From assembly GCA_949775045.1 (NCBI GenBank), contig OX459101.1, forward strand, positions 2,047,001 through 2,111,000: a DNA stretch of 64,000 bases, in the 5' to 3' direction. Both the position numbers and the translations under genes were made by a program. The DNA is from Metridium senile (lineage: Eukaryota > Cnidaria > Anthozoa > Actiniaria > Metridiidae). Below are positions 12,373 to 29,250 of this stretch, piece by piece; position 1 is the stretch's first letter, and each line of letters starts with the position of its first letter. Under the pieces are notes generated by a model. It was given only the letters and a program-made list of their open reading frames with translations, did no database searches and was not told the origin of the DNA.

Positions 12373-15300
12373 ATGGTTCATCTCACGATTGCTTTGGTGT
12401 TCTGTTTTACTATTCTGCTGTCCTTCTCTGAGTCAGCTAAAAAGCAAACTCCTGTGGTAAGTCCAGTAAAAGATAACAACATTTTGTTTCTTTATCTTTA
12501 AGACCAGAATGTGTACGCTCAAAAACTTTATTTAGCAAACATACACGTTTTGAATTTAGCAAGGGACTCTATACTTTTTACAAGTTAAATTGAAAGAAAA
12601 AAAAACTGAAAAAAAATCCACGTTATATCAGTTTCTGATTTCTACGTTATATATCAGTTTCTACGTAATATCAATTTCTACGTTATATATCAATTTCTAC
12701 GTTATATATCAATTTCTACGTTATATATCAATTTCTACGTTATATATCAATTTCTACGTTATATATCAATTTCTACGTTATATATCAATTTCTACGTTAT
12801 ATATCAATTTCTACGTTATATATCAATTTCTACGTTATATATCAATTTCTACGTTATATATCAATTTCTACGTTATATATCAATTTCTACGTTATATATC
12901 AATTTCTACGTTATATATCAATTTCTACGTTATATATCAATTTCTACGTTATATATCAATTTCTACGTAATATCAATTTCTACGTTATATATCAATTTCT
13001 ACGTTATATATCAGTTTCTACGTAATATCAATTTCTACGTTATATATCAATTTCTACGTTATATATCAATTTCTACGTTATATATCAGTTTCTACGTAAT
13101 ATCAATTTCTACGTTATATATCAATTTCTACGTTATATATCAATTTCTACGTTATATATCAATTTCTACGTTATATATCAATTTCTACGTTATATATCAA
13201 TTTCTACGTTATATATCAATTTCTACGTTATATCAGTTTCTACGTTTAATCAGTTTCTACGTTATATATCAATTTCTACGTTATATCAGTTTCTACGTTA
13301 TATCAGTTTCTACGTTATATATCAATTTCTACGTTATATCAGTTTCTACGTTATATCAATTTCTACGTTATATATCAATTTCTACGTTATATATCAGTTT
13401 CTACGTAATATCAATTTCTACGTTATATATCAATTTCTACGTTATATATCAATTTCTACGTTATATATCAGTTTCTACGTAATATCAATTTCTACGTTAT
13501 ATATCAATTTATACGTTATATATCAATTTATACGTTATATATCAATTTATACGTTATATATCAATTTCTACGTTATATATCAATTTCTACGTTATATATC
13601 AGTTTCTACGTAATATCAATTTCTACGTTATATATCAATTTCTACGTTATATATCAATTTCTACGTTATATATCAATTTCTACGTTATATATCAATTTCT
13701 ACGTTATATATCAATTTCTACGTTATATATCAGTTTCTACGTAATATCAATTTCTACGTTATATATCAATTTCTACGTTATATATCAATTTCTACGTTAT
13801 ATATCAATTTCTACGTTATATATCAATTTCTACGTTATATATCAATTTCTACGTTATATATCAATTTCTACGTTATATATCAATTTCTACGTTATATATC
13901 AATTTCTACGTTATATATCAGTTTCTACGTAATATCAATTTCTACGTTATATATCAGTTTCTACGTTATATATCAATTTCTACGTTATATATCAATTTCT
14001 ACGTTATATATCAGTTTCTACGTAATATCAATTTCTACGTTATATATCAATTTCTACGTTATATATCAATTTCTACGTTATATATCAATTTCTGCGTTAT
14101 ATCAATTTCTACGTTATATATCAGTTTCTACGTAATATCAATTTCTACGTTATATATCAATTTCTACGTTATATATCAATTTCTACGTTATATATCAATT
14201 TCTACGTTATATATCAATTTCTACGTTATATATCAGTTTCTACGTAATATCAATTTCTACGTTATATATCAATTTCTACGTTATATATCAATTTCTACGT
14301 TATATATCAATTTCTACGTTATATATCAGTTTCTACGTAATATCAATTTCTACGTTATATATCAATTTCTACGTTATATATCAATTTCTACGTTATATAT
14401 CAATTTCTACGTTATATATCAATTTCTACGTTATATATCAATTTCTACGTTATATATCAGTTTCTACGTAATATCAATTTCTACGTTATATATCAATTTC
14501 TACGTTATATATCAATTTCTACGTTATATATCAATTTCTACGTTATATATCAATTTCTACGTTATATATCAATTTCTACGTTATATATCAATTTCTACGT
14601 TATATATCAGTTTCTACGTAATATCAATTTCTACGTTATATATCAGTTTCTACGTTATATATCAATTTCTACGTTATATATCAATTTCTACGTTATATAT
14701 CAGTTTCTACGTAATATCAATTTCTACGTTATATATCAATTTCTACGTTATATATCAATTTCTACGTTATATATCAATTTCTGCGTTATATCAATTTCTA
14801 CGTTATATATCAGTTTCTACGTAATATCAATTTCTACGTTATATATCAATTTCTACGTTATATATCAATTTCTACGTTATATATCAATTTCTACGTTATA
14901 TATCAGTTTCTACGTAATATCAATTTCTACGTTATATATCAATTTCTACGTTATATATCAATTTCTACGTTATATATCAATTTCTACGTTATATATCAAT
15001 TTCTACGTTATATATCAATTTCTACGTTATATATCAGTTTCTACGTAATATCAATTTCTACGTTATATATCAATTTCTACGTTATATATCAATTTCTACG
15101 TTATATATCAATTTCTACGTTATATATCAATTTCTACGTTATATATCAATTTCTACGTTATATATCAATTTCTACGTTATATATCAATTTCTACGTTATA
15201 TATCAATTTCTACGTTATATATCAGTTTCTACGTAATATCAATTTCTACGTTATATATCAATTTCTACGTTATATATCAATTTCTACGTTATATATCAGT

Positions 15301-18300
15301 TTCTACGTAATATCAATTTCTACGTTATATATCAATTTCTACGTTATATATCAATTTCTACGTTATATATCAATTTCTACGTTATATATCAATTTCTGCG
15401 TTATATCAATTTCTACGTTATATATCAGTTTCTACGTAATATCAATTTCTACGTTATATATCAATTTCTACGTTATATATCAATTTCTACGTTATATATC
15501 AATTTCTACGTTATATATCAGTTTCTACGTAATATCAATTTCTACGTTATATATCAATTTCTACGTTATATATCAATTTCTACGTTATATATCAATTTCT
15601 ACGTTATATATCAGTTTCTACGTAATATCAATTTCTACGTTATATATCAATTTCTACGTTATATATCAGTTTCTACGTAATATCAATTTCTACGTTATAT
15701 ATCAATTTCTACGTTATATATCAATTTCTACGTTATATATCAATTTCTACGTTATATATCAATTTCTACGTTATATATCAGTTTCTACGTAATATCAATT
15801 TCTACGTTATATATCAATTTCTACGTTATATATCAATTTCTACGTTATATATCAATTTCTACGTTATATATCAATTTCTACGTTATATATCAATTTCTAC
15901 GTTATATATCAATTTCTACGTTATATATCAATTTCTACGTTATATATCAATTTCTACGTTATATATCAGTTTCTACGTAATATCAATTTCTACGTTATAT
16001 ATCAATTTGTACGTTATATATCAGTTTCTACGTAATATCAATTTCTACGTTATATATCAGTTTCTACGTTATATATCAATTTCTACGTTATATATCAATT
16101 TGTACGTTATATATCAGTTTCTACGTTATATATCAATTTCTACGTTATATATCAATTTGTACGTTATATATCAGTTTCTACGTAATATCAATTTCTACGT
16201 TATATATCAGTTTCTACGTAATATCAATTTCTACGTTATATATCAATTTCTACGTTATATATCAATTTCTACGTTATATATCAATTTCTACGTTATATCA
16301 GTTTCTACGTTATATCAGTTTCTACGTTATATATCAATTTCTACGTTATATCAGTTTCTACGTTATATCAGTTTCTACGTTATATATCAATTTCTACGTT
16401 ATATCAGTTTCTACGTTATATATCAGTTTCTACGTTATATATCAATTTCTACGTTATATATCAATTTGTACGTTATATATCAGTTTCTACGTAATATCAA
16501 TTTCTACGTTATATATCAGTTTCTACGTTATATATCAATTTCTACGTTATATATCAATTTGTACGTTATATATCAGTTTCTACGTTATATATCAATTTCT
16601 ACGTTATATATCAATTTGTACGTTATATATCAGTTTCTACGTAATATCAATTTCTACGTTATATATCAGTTTCTACGTAATATCAATTTCTACGTTATAT
16701 ATCAATTTCTACGTTATATATCAATTTCTACGTTATATATCAGTTTCTACGTAATATCAATTTCTACGTTATATATCAGTTTCTACGTAATATCAATTTC
16801 TACGTTATATATCAATTTCTACGTTATATATCAATTTCTACGTTATATATCAATTTCTACGTTATATATCAATTTCTACATTATATATCAGTTTCTACGT
16901 AATATCAATTTCTACGTTATATATCAATTTCTACGTTATATATCAATTTCTACGTTATATATCAATTTCTACGTTATATCAGTTTCTACGTTATATCAGT
17001 TTCTACGTTATATATCAATTTCTACGTTATATCAGTTTCTACGTTATATATCAATTTCTACGTTATATATCAATTTGTACGTTATATATCAGTTTCTACG
17101 TAATATCAATTTCTACGTTATATATCAGTTTCTACGTTATATATCAATTTCTACGTTATATATCAATTTGTACGTTATATATCAGTTTCTACGTTATATA
17201 TCAATTTCTACGTTATATATCAATTTGTACGTTATATATCAGTTTCTACGTAATATCAATTTCTACGTTATATATCAGTTTCTACGTAATATCAATTTCT
17301 ACGTTATATATCAATTTCTACGTTATATATCAATTTCTACGTTATATATCAATTTCTACGTTATATATCAGTTTCTACGTTATATATCAATTTCTACGTT
17401 ATATATCAATTTCTACGTTATATATCAGTTTCTACGTAATATCAATTTCTACGTTATATATCAATTTCTACGTTATATATCAATTTCTACGTTATATATC
17501 AATTTCTGCTTATATCAATTTCTACGTTATATATCAATTTCTACATTATATATCAGTTTCTACGTAATATCAATTTCTACGTTATATATCAATTTCTACG
17601 TTATATATCAATTTCTACGTTATATATCAATTTCTACGTTATATCAGTTTCTACGTTATATCAGTTTCTACGTTATATATCAATTTCTACGTTATATCAG
17701 TTTCTACGTTATATCAGTTTCTACGTTATATATCAATTTCTACGTTATATCAGTTTCTACGTTATATATCAGTTTCTACGTTATATATCAATTTCTACGT
17801 TATATATCAATTTGTACGTTATATATCAGTTTCTACGTAATATCAATTTCTACGTTATATATCAGTTTCTACGTTATATATCAATTTCTACGTTATATAT
17901 CAATTTGTACGTTATATATCAGTTTCTACGTTATATATCAATTTCTACGTTATATATCAATTTGTACGTTATATATCAGTTTCTACGTAATATCAATTTC
18001 TACGTTATATATCAGTTTCTACGTAATATCAATTTCTACGTTATATATCAATTTCTACGTTATATATCAATTTCTACGTTATATATCAATTTCTACGTTA
18101 TATATCAGTTTCTACGTTATATATCAATTTCTACGTTATATATCAATTTCTACGTTATATATCAGTTTCTACGTAATATCAATTTCTACGTTATATATCA
18201 ATTTCTACGTTATATATCAATTTCTACGTTATATATCAATTTCTACGTTATATATCAATTTCTACGTTATATATCAATTTCTACGTTATATATCAATTTC

Positions 18301-20729
18301 TACGTTATATATCAATTTCTACGTTATATATCAATTTCTACGTTATATATCAATTTCTACGTTATATATCAATTTCTACGTTATATATCAATTTCTACGT
18401 TATATATCAATTTCTACGTTATATATCAATTTCTACGTTATATATCAATTTCTACGTTATATATCAATTTCTACGTTATATATCAATTTCTACGTTATAT
18501 ATCAATTTCTACGTTATATATCAATTTCTACGTTATATATCAATTTCTACGTTATATATCAGTTTCTACGTAATATCAATTTCTACGTTATATATCAATT
18601 TCTACGTAATATCAATTTCTACGTTATATATCAATTTCTACGTTATATATCAATTTCTACGTTATATATCAATTTCTACGTTATATATCAATTTCTACGT
18701 TATATATCAATTTCTACGTTATATATCAATTTCTACGTTATATATCAGTTTCTACGTAATATCAATTTCTACGTTATATATCAATTTCTACGTTATATAT
18801 CAATTTCTACGTTATATATCAATTTCTACGTTATATATCAATTTCTACGTTATTTTATATTTAAAAATCGTAGTTTAAAAATAAAAAAAATAGCCAGTCA
18901 CATAGTGGCTTATTTGTTTACAGAGTAAATATGCCTCCCTGGCGGGTTTGCCGGGTATACCTGGCATGCACGGGAAACCCGGTGCCCCTGGACGTGACGG
19001 TCGCGACGGACGTGTAGGCAAACGAGGCCCTCGAGGATTCCAAGGATCACCAGGGCAAAAAGGACGTCCTGGATCTCCTGGTAGTGGAGGAAAACCCGGT
19101 GCTCGTGGACCCGTAGGGGCGAAAGGAGAAAAGGGAGACCGTGGACCTAGTGGTGTGTCATTTCATTCCAACTGGAAAGAATGCTCTTGGAAGAATATCA
19201 ACGATGGCAAAGACAATGGCCTTATCAAAGTTAGTACATGTTATAAGTAATAAAAACGTTAGCTTTGTTTGTTTGTTTGTTTGATTGCCGCATGTTTGCC
19301 TGATTCTTTTACCTGTTTGTTTGCATGTTTGCTATACTATGGGAAAAAACGTGTTAACATTTGGTCAGCTATAGACCCGCTATACGTTCACGCTTCAAAG
19401 CGCCTAGTCAAACTGGTAGAAATAAGACTTCGTGTTTTTTTTATCTTTTCTCAAAATATTTGCAGAAATGTAAAAAAGTAGCCATGGATACAGCTACCTC
19501 AATCTTTTATTGACCTTATAATTATTATTAGTCTTAGTATAGCCAAATTATAATGTTTGTGATTAATAAATTGTAAGTAGTTTTATTGAACAGGGCCCCT
19601 ATGGATACCAGCCTATGGCTGAATGGCGGGCTACCTTGTATAAATAAAGCCAACTTCGATTTCAACCTTATCAAATGATTTTGATCTACTCTCCGTTCAA
19701 AAAGTACACGTACTTTTGGGAGTTGAAAGCGAACGGTTTGATCACTTTTGCAAGAGAGATTGTGTGACTATTCTCATGTCAAGTTACAATATGGGCTATA
19801 TTTAAAATTAAACAAACCCTTCCAAAAACGTAGCTATGGATTCGAAAATACCATTCTTTTACGGACATTTTGATGTGTAATAAATGGCTATGTGTGAAAA
19901 AAAAAACACACGTACTTTCTCGGTCATTCTCTGAGTGAGTTATAAGACTCTCATTCAAAATCGAGCGGACAGTAGAGCCTCGAAAACTCTTTGAATAATA
20001 TATATTATTTTGTCGCCGGTTATATAAGTCGTCTGAGTATATATAATCATATTGTGCTGTGAAAGGCTTTTCTGACCGGATGTTTGATTGTTTTTAAAGC
20101 GGGTTTCCACTTGAAAAGATCAAATGTTCAAAATCACGGAGCTTTGTTTTCTGATGTTGATTAATTGTTTCGGTTTGTTTCATTGCTTATCAGTTTGTTT
20201 GTTCACTTTATTTATTCATTTTTTGTCGATTTTGTGTTGGAATTGTTTGATTGTTTGGCTGGCTGGCTGGTTTCGCTCATTTGTTAGTTCATATGGTTTA
20301 ATCAGTTACTTATAAAACTGATTTTTTGTGAAATAATGATAACATATATTTTTTCTGTTTTCTCCTCAGGATTGTCTGTTCTCCAAAAAACGCAGCGATA
20401 CCTTCTTGCACGTTTACTGGAATGGGGACTTCAGAGTACATGGATGCACTAACTGCTGTAAACGTTGGTTTTTTACCTTTAACGGTGCCGAGTGTCAGTC
20501 TCCCAACCCAATCGACGGTCTAGAGCACCCTGCTCAAGGCATCTCAAAGAGTCGTAGCGTCCATCAAGTCCGTAGTATCCAAGGTCACTGTGGCAAAGTC
20601 CATAAAGGGCAGGTTCGTGTTGGTTTTAATGTCGGGAACTGCAAGGGCTATGGTAATGCTAATGCCTACACAGGATGGAACTCTGTCAGCCGTATCTTTG
20701 TAGAGGAGGTACCCAGGCCCCAGCCGTAA
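12373..20729 (+). CDS. CTHRC1-like short-collagen secreted protein, paralogue C
   Basis: Exons 12373-12456, 18924-19229 and 20370-20729 (84, 306 and 360 nt, all phase 0) give 249 aa. The signal peptide starts MVHLTIALVFCFTILLSFS. Exon 2 begins SKYASLAGLPG and has 23 uninterrupted Gly-X-Y triplets. Exon 3 begins DCLFSKKRSDTFLHVYWNG and ends VEEVPRPQP. It keeps TGWNSVSR, closest to vertebrate CTHRC1 of the five copies. Exon 2 donor is GTTAGT. Intron 1 is 6.47 kb, almost all satellite (see 12620-18855), against about 0.5 kb in both A and B. Reading frame and splice sites are intact; whether the satellite-filled intron is spliced efficiently cannot be judged from sequence. Confidence 0.85.
12620..18855. 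repeat. 6.2-kb satellite, 19-bp unit, in intron 1 of gene C
   Basis: Tandem units TTTCTACGTTATATATCAA (19 bp) with 17-bp variants (…GTAATATCAA, …GTTATATCAG), on the order of 330 copies. Because 19 x 3 = 57 and no frame meets a stop easily, ORFs of up to 973 codons arise; they are artefacts. Variant units (TGCG, TGTACG) recur in a pattern, giving higher-order repeats. The array sits between sequences that are near neighbours in gene B ('ctgaaaaaatc' and 'ttttatatttaaaaatcgta'). Confidence 0.97.
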
Positions 20730-21285
20730 AAGGATAACTAATGTTGACAGTTATACCACAGGTAACCCAAGCTTAGTATTTGTGTTGATTTACAATTACA
20801 GAATATAAGGGACTTGAAGAAACTTGGATTTGTCCTTGATAACAAAATCTCTTAAACCTTTCACAGTGTCTTGTTGTTGTTGCTAAGTAACCCTTAATAA
20901 ATCAAGGTTTTAACAAGACTCCTATATTCTTTTGTCACACACCACAATAATGAGGTTGGGTTACCTGTGGTAATACGGCATAAGATTGGCACAGACCGGA
21001 CCTTAACACAGCAACATGGCAAATATAGCAAGCAAATAATATAAACACTCTTATAGCTTTAGTTTGTAGGCAGGTTTCGATAACGATTAACTTGTAACGG
21101 GTCTGAAGACCCAATCATGGATGGAGTAATGTAGAAAATCTTTTAGGCAAAAGTTCATAATGTTATTTTCAAATACTACTTATAACTTTTGCTTGATACA
21201 ATTACTGTTGTAAACGTTAACCTAAAACACTGATGTATTATCGTGCATAAATAAAGTTTATTATAAGCATTATACTGTGTACTGG
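20730..21285 (+). other. 3' UTR of gene C with AATAAA signal
   Basis: Conserved 3' block; AATAAA at 21250-21255. Confidence 0.7.
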
Positions 21286-21291
21286 TCGTTT

Positions 21292-21317
21292 AAATCAATC
21301 AATCAATCAATCAATCC

Positions 21318-21392
<75 letters not shown>

Positions 21393-21415
21393 CATCAATT
21401 AATCAATCAATTAGC
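21292..21415. repeat. (AATC)n microsatellite after gene C
   Basis: About 31 AATC units with a few CATC variants, at the same place relative to the gene 3' end as in genes A and D. Confidence 0.95.
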
Positions 21416-21770
21416 CTAACAAATTAGACTGATTCTTATATGAAAGGTTTCAAGATTTATTTAGTCATTTGAAAAAATATAAGTTGAGTCTGAATATGAC
21501 CAAACTTAAAATCAATTCAAGAAAAATGTTGTACAAATGTATTATCAGTTAGCTAGTTCTCAATGAGTATACATTTATCATTCAGATGCTTCTACATAAC
21601 AATTTATATAACATGAAAAAATACTATATAAGGGAAATTGTTTTTGCTTTGTAAATAAGAACCAGTTAAGAACCACCTTAGCCTAATTCCTCACTAAATA
21701 CCAATTATATTAGAACCACTTTAGCCTAACCTCGAAAATAGTGGTTCTTAATTATATGCGGGTTTTTACT

Positions 21771-21825
21771 GTATCGTGCATAAATAAAGTTTCTCATAAT
21801 CATTATACTGTTAACTGGTGATTTA
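21771..21825 (+). repeat. Orphan copy of the paralogue 3' end
   Basis: The words 'tatcgtgcataaataaagtt' and 'attatactgttaactggt' repeat the polyadenylation region of gene C 530 bp further on, without a gene in front. It is likely a relic of a lost paralogue or a duplicated 3' end. Confidence 0.55.
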
Positions 21826-22043
21826 TTTGCATAACCAATAATTTATTTTTATCAATGTTATCAATTATTAATTAAATTTTATGGATTATTTATTGGAATA
21901 AAGAGAAGTGAAGAAAAGAAAAGAAATGTACATAGCGTGAACCGAAGGTTCTAAATCATATCATTCATACATATCTTTATTAAAATACTTGTTCGGGCAT
22001 ATATTCGAATTAAGAAAGTGATGACGAGAAGCCATTTCTTTAA

Positions 22044-22093
22044 CATTTTTACTAGATATTTCGGTCATCATCCGATGACCATCATCAGAAATG
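22044..22093 (-). ncRNA. Hammerhead ribozyme motif, left arm
   Basis: On the minus strand the core CTGATGA (22082-22088) is followed by stem II GGTCATC / GATGACC closed by a 4-base loop, then GAAA and a GTA cleavage-type triplet. Stem III is minimal. Stem I (CATTT with AAATG) is short and may need a bulged A. Minimal hammerheads with very short stem III are known from Penelope-like elements. Confidence 0.75.
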
Positions 22094-22303
22094 ATTATGC
22101 GTTCACATGCAAATATATTAGTTGAGCAGTCCTATGGGGGTTGACTGACCCTGTTAGTTAAAGAGGGCTTTTGTTGTTTTATAAATAGCGCCTCTACGAT
22201 CTTCCTATTGTAAATAATAGCCGTGTCCTTCACTTAGAATTTCAAAGTTATCAATGTTCATTGGAGGGTGTTCGCTATCTTGTTTGTGTTTCAGTAAAGC
22301 AGA

Positions 22304-22678
22304 GTGTTTATTTATCCGCTTAATTCGTTAAAGACTCGTAGTGATATATACATACACTGGGACACACAAGCACCCACGCAATGGAAAAGGTCTACATTGA
22401 AAGGTCTAGTCAAGCGTGCGTTTATGGTTTGTTCAAATGTACAAAAGCTTAATGAGGAACTTAAACACCTAAAACGAGTCTTTAACGAATTAAACGGATA
22501 TCCAGTATGGTTTATTAAAAAAAAAACAATCAATGAAGTTAAAGTACAACAACAAGAAAAACCACAAGAAGAAGAGAAAGAAGAAGAAAGGATTGAAGAG
22601 AAAGAAGAAGAAATTAAAATGTACATGAATCTACCGGCATACAAAGGAAAAACCGGGCAACGACTCATAAAAAGTTAA
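22304..22678 (+). pseudogene. Penelope-like ORF fragment: RT tail and linker
   Basis: A 124-codon open frame whose start is set by the junction with the left arm. Recognisable family words are DIYIHWDTQAPTQWK, LVKRAFMVCS, NGYPVWFIKK and LPAYKGKTGQRLIKS, which in intact Penelope-like proteins lie between reverse transcriptase and the GIY-YIG domain. The charged stretch QEEEKEEERIEEKEEE is the variable linker. Confidence 0.75.
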
Positions 22679-22814
22679 AACATGTGATTAATAATAGCAT
22701 TCGGCTAAGGTTCATACGTGTTTCACATATAGTAGTAGAAAACTTGCGTCAACATTTCAAATAGAAAGATGATATAAAACAAAAAAAAACACAGCCACGA
22801 TGTAGTGTACAATA

Positions 22815-23012
22815 GCAGTATGCCCAAACGAGGAATGCGGAGCAACAAACATTGGAGAAACGGCTAGAAGACTAAACGAACGCGTTAAAGAACATTGTAA
22901 ACAAGACAGGAACCCTGCTTTACTGAAACACAAACAAGATAGCGAACACCCTCCAATGAACATTGATAACTTTGAAATTCTAAGTGAAGGACACGGCTAT
23001 TATTTACAATAG
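22815..23012 (+). pseudogene. GIY-YIG endonuclease fragment of the Penelope-like element
   Basis: Frame reads CPNEECGATNIGETARRL, then NERVKEH and HKQDSEHPPMN, ending at a TAG. The order (CP-xx-C, YIGET-like, RRLxERVxEH, HPP) is that of Penelope-type GIY-YIG domains. The usual Tyr before IGET is Asn, and the C-terminal part (ALFIKELxP) is lost. It is separated from 22678 by frame breaks. Confidence 0.75.
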
Positions 23013-23129
23013 GAAGATCGTAGAGGCGCTATTTATAAAACAACAAAAGCCCTCTTTAAATGAACAGGGTCAGTCAATCCCCATAGGACTGCTCAACTAA
23101 TATATTTGCATGTGAAAGCATAATCAATG

Positions 23130-23183
23130 TATTTCTGAAGATGGTCATCGGATGATGACCGAAATATCTACTAGTAAAAATGT
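23130..23183 (+). ncRNA. Hammerhead ribozyme motif, right arm
   Basis: Core CTGAAGA (23135-23141), stem II GGTCATC (23143-23149) with GATGACC (23154-23160), GAAA (23161-23164), then CTAGTA with the candidate cleavage after 23176. It is the inverted twin of 22044-22093 with N7 = A instead of T, a change the family tolerates. Confidence 0.75.
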
Positions 23184-23211
23184 AAAATTGTTCTCGTCAT
23201 CACTTTCTTAA

Positions 23212-24900
23212 TATCTTTATTAGGTGTTCCGACACTTAATTACATTCAATTAATATTTACTGTGTATATAAATAATAATACTAGATATTTGCTATAACAT
23301 AGCCAACTTCAGTTCTTTTTTAAATTTAGGTAGATAGACATATACATAATCTTCAAAAAATTTATGTATTCAAACGCCTGTGAAATCAAGGCTTGACTGG
23401 TTTTCAGTAAACATTACGAATCAGTCATTAATCTTTACTGTCATATTGTATGTGAAGGACCCTTATTGCAGTGAATAATGAAAATATCAAATAAACAAGT
23501 ACATGCCTTTTTCACGTTGGTTTGGAGATATTTTAGCTCATTTTCATGATATATTGAATGTCGATGTGGCACTATATACAAACTGTACCAGTATACATTG
23601 TAAATATATATTTGAAAAAAGTCGTGCAGTGCATGTAAATCGTGCTGTTTGTTTTGCATACATATTTCTCAATAAATAACATTATATAAAAGTGTTTGTG
23701 TACTATCATTGTTTCTTATTACACGTCTAGTATTGCATATGTTTATTATTGCAAAGGATAACAAAGTTCACATATTACACATGTTTTCATAAACGTTGTC
23801 CAAAAGGAAGTTGGAAAAAGTTACCTGAGCCTTATAAACATGAAGATCTATAAATATTTTATTATTATTAAATAAACTTGTAGCAAATCAAGGCTGTATT
23901 TCTGCTGTACTTAGTAGGATATACAATGTATTCCTAACAACTTTTTAGTCGTTTTCTTTTTTCTTCTTTTTTCACAACTTTTATGAAAAACGTGTATCTT
24001 CTTCAAGTATCTTCTTAATTTATATTTTGACAAAAATATTTCGTAATCTCAAAAACATGCTAGGTTTTAGCTACGTTTCGATGCATTCTGAAAGGAAGTT
24101 GCAGTCAATCAATTATTGTACGATGTTATTGATCACAGAACTGATTTTTTTAAATTAAATTGTAACCCACACGAAAACACAATGACATAGAACTGAAATC
24201 ATCATTAATACGAGGTTTTGCTGAAATATTTGAAAAGATAATAAATCTAACATTGTAGGATTTGGCAGATTTAAATTACTGGAAATGAATATGTAAACAC
24301 GTATAACGCTCCGATAGACTGATCCACTAAGTATTCGGTGCTTTTAAAGTTATAAAGAGCACGCAATCGTTTTCAAAACAGATACGTCGAAAATTGCATG
24401 ACTGCGGATTGAGACTAACTGATAATAAGCCATTGACATAAAATTTGACTATACTATTTGAGAAATAAATGTTAAGTTCAAGAAAATATTGAAATTTACT
24501 GTAAAAATTTGAATGAAGGCTAATAACTTTTAAAGATTCTAGTAGATTCTGTTTTCAATTGGTACAGTGGTACGATATCGGACCTGAGTAGCGATGGCCA
24601 TATATGGACTGAAAAACAACTTAATGACCTCTTTTAGAACATTAATCTTATTTTGTTATTAAAAAAAAAACGAATAAAAACAAAAAAATGTATTCTGAGT
24701 TTTATCGATTATTTATTGGAATTAAGAGAATTAGTTTAGAAAAGACAAGCAGTAAAGATATGTACATATTGTGAACCGAAGGGGTGAAGGGTGTAAAAAT
24801 ATTCTAAATCAATAAACATGCAAATGATCTTTAAAAACAAAAATAACAAATTATGTATTCAAACTCCTGTGAAATAAAGGCTTGACTGGTTTTCAGTAGA
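23212..24900. other. Upstream region of the fibrinogen-domain gene
   Basis: No ORF with support. The stretch 23560-24110 and the segment just before the first exon occur again, inverted, within 46.6-50.1 kb. A partial earlier copy of 'caaggcttgactggttttcagta' lies at 23385-23410. I see no promoter element that I can name. Confidence 0.5.
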
Positions 24901-24997
24901 CATAAATCAGTGGATCTTTGTAAGGATAAGTCACTCTAGCCAAGACATTTGCAGCAGTACTTTGCACTCCTGGTCAAGACTAAAGAACATTGTCAAG

Positions 24998-28310
<3,313 letters not shown>

Positions 28311-28560
28311 CGGATAAATGTAGCTTCACACGCATCCACCATTATAGTAGACTGCAAACAATCCCTTCTTTTCCCTCCAGATTTCGAGGAAAACGAGAGA
28401 AAAATGAGCATTTAAATAAAACACGGACGAGCGGGGTTTTTTTTGGGGGGGGGGGGGGGGGGCAAGGGGGAGGAGCGACGATGAGAGAGAGGGAAAGAAC
28501 GGAGGGAAAATTAGGGACTGCTCGCAGTATACCATTATAGGGTAGTATCGAGGTATATAA
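28311..28560. other. 3' flank of the fibrinogen-domain gene
   Basis: Probable 3' UTR to the AATAAA at 28415-28420, then a G-homopolymer (28445-28462) within purine-rich DNA. No gene seen. Confidence 0.5.
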
Positions 28561-28930
28561 GTTAAGAGATTATCACTATTTTGGGGGCCAGTGATCAGAC
28601 TTTGAGGGTTGAGATTTGTGGATCGGCACCCCAGATTTTAACGGATCGTTTATCAGAATGTCTCAAAGGGATCACATTTTCCAGCTTTATGGTGTTAAGA
28701 AGAATGTTTAGAGTTTTAGCCTTAAGATCGGTATAACAGTGCTGGGGATCGGTATTACTGGTTTTAGACATGATTAGAATGTCTATCTGTGTCAGGGATC
28801 ACAATTGCCAGCTTTAAGGTGTTATACGGCTCATATTTGAAGCCTTAAAATCGGGATCACAGTGCTGGGGATCGAGATCACTGGTTTTAGAATTTATATC
28901 TTTTTTGAGTCAGGAATCACATCTTTTTAG
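28561..28930. repeat. Degenerate tandem repeat of about 120 bp
   Basis: Words such as 'agggatcaca', 'ccagctttaaggtgtta' and 'cacagtgctggggatcg' recur two to three times. No coding evidence. Confidence 0.6.
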
Positions 28931-28979
28931 AAACAGATTTCTTTATATACCTTGTTAATACCCAAGCCATGTACTCAGT

Positions 28980-29250
28980 AGTTTTATATAAAGCATTATT
29001 GTAAACACACTTAATTGTAATTGTGTAGTTTTATATAAAGTATTATTGTAAACACCCTTAATTGTAATTGTGTAGTTTTATATAAAGCATTATTGTAAAC
29101 ACCCTTATTGTAATTGTGTAGTTTTATATAAAGTATTATTGTAAACACCCTTAATTGTAATTGTGTAGTTTTATATAAAGTATTATTGTAAACACCCTTA
29201 TTGTAATTGTGTAGTTTTTTATAAACTATTATTGTAAGCACCCTTAATTA
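28980..29250. repeat. 47-bp minisatellite, five to six copies
   Basis: Unit begins GTAGTTTTATATAAAGTATT and continues with 'attgtaaacacccttaat'. Some copies lack a few bases. The minus-strand ORF here is a repeat translation. Confidence 0.9.

Larger units (their letters stand above)
22010..23211 (+). mobile_element. Penelope-like element remnant with long inverted arms
   Basis: Arms of about 295 bp, 22010-22302 and 22915-23211, are reverse complements. The left arm is thus an antisense copy of the element's 3' end, including part of the endonuclease ORF. Between them lie a reverse-transcriptase/linker tail (22304-22678) and a GIY-YIG domain (22815-23012). Inverted or tandem flanking 'pLTR' repeats, GIY-YIG endonuclease and hammerhead motifs are together diagnostic of Penelope-like retroelements. 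The reverse transcriptase itself is missing, so this is a dead, 5'-truncated copy. Confidence 0.85.

Noticed and set aside
12620..18855. CRISPR-like array
   Set aside because: Units are contiguous with no unique spacers, and the DNA is eukaryotic.
16007..18928. 973-codon open frame (and nested ORFs at 12590-12970 and 17812-18573)
   Set aside because: Pure translation of the 19-bp satellite; composition and periodicity explain the openness.
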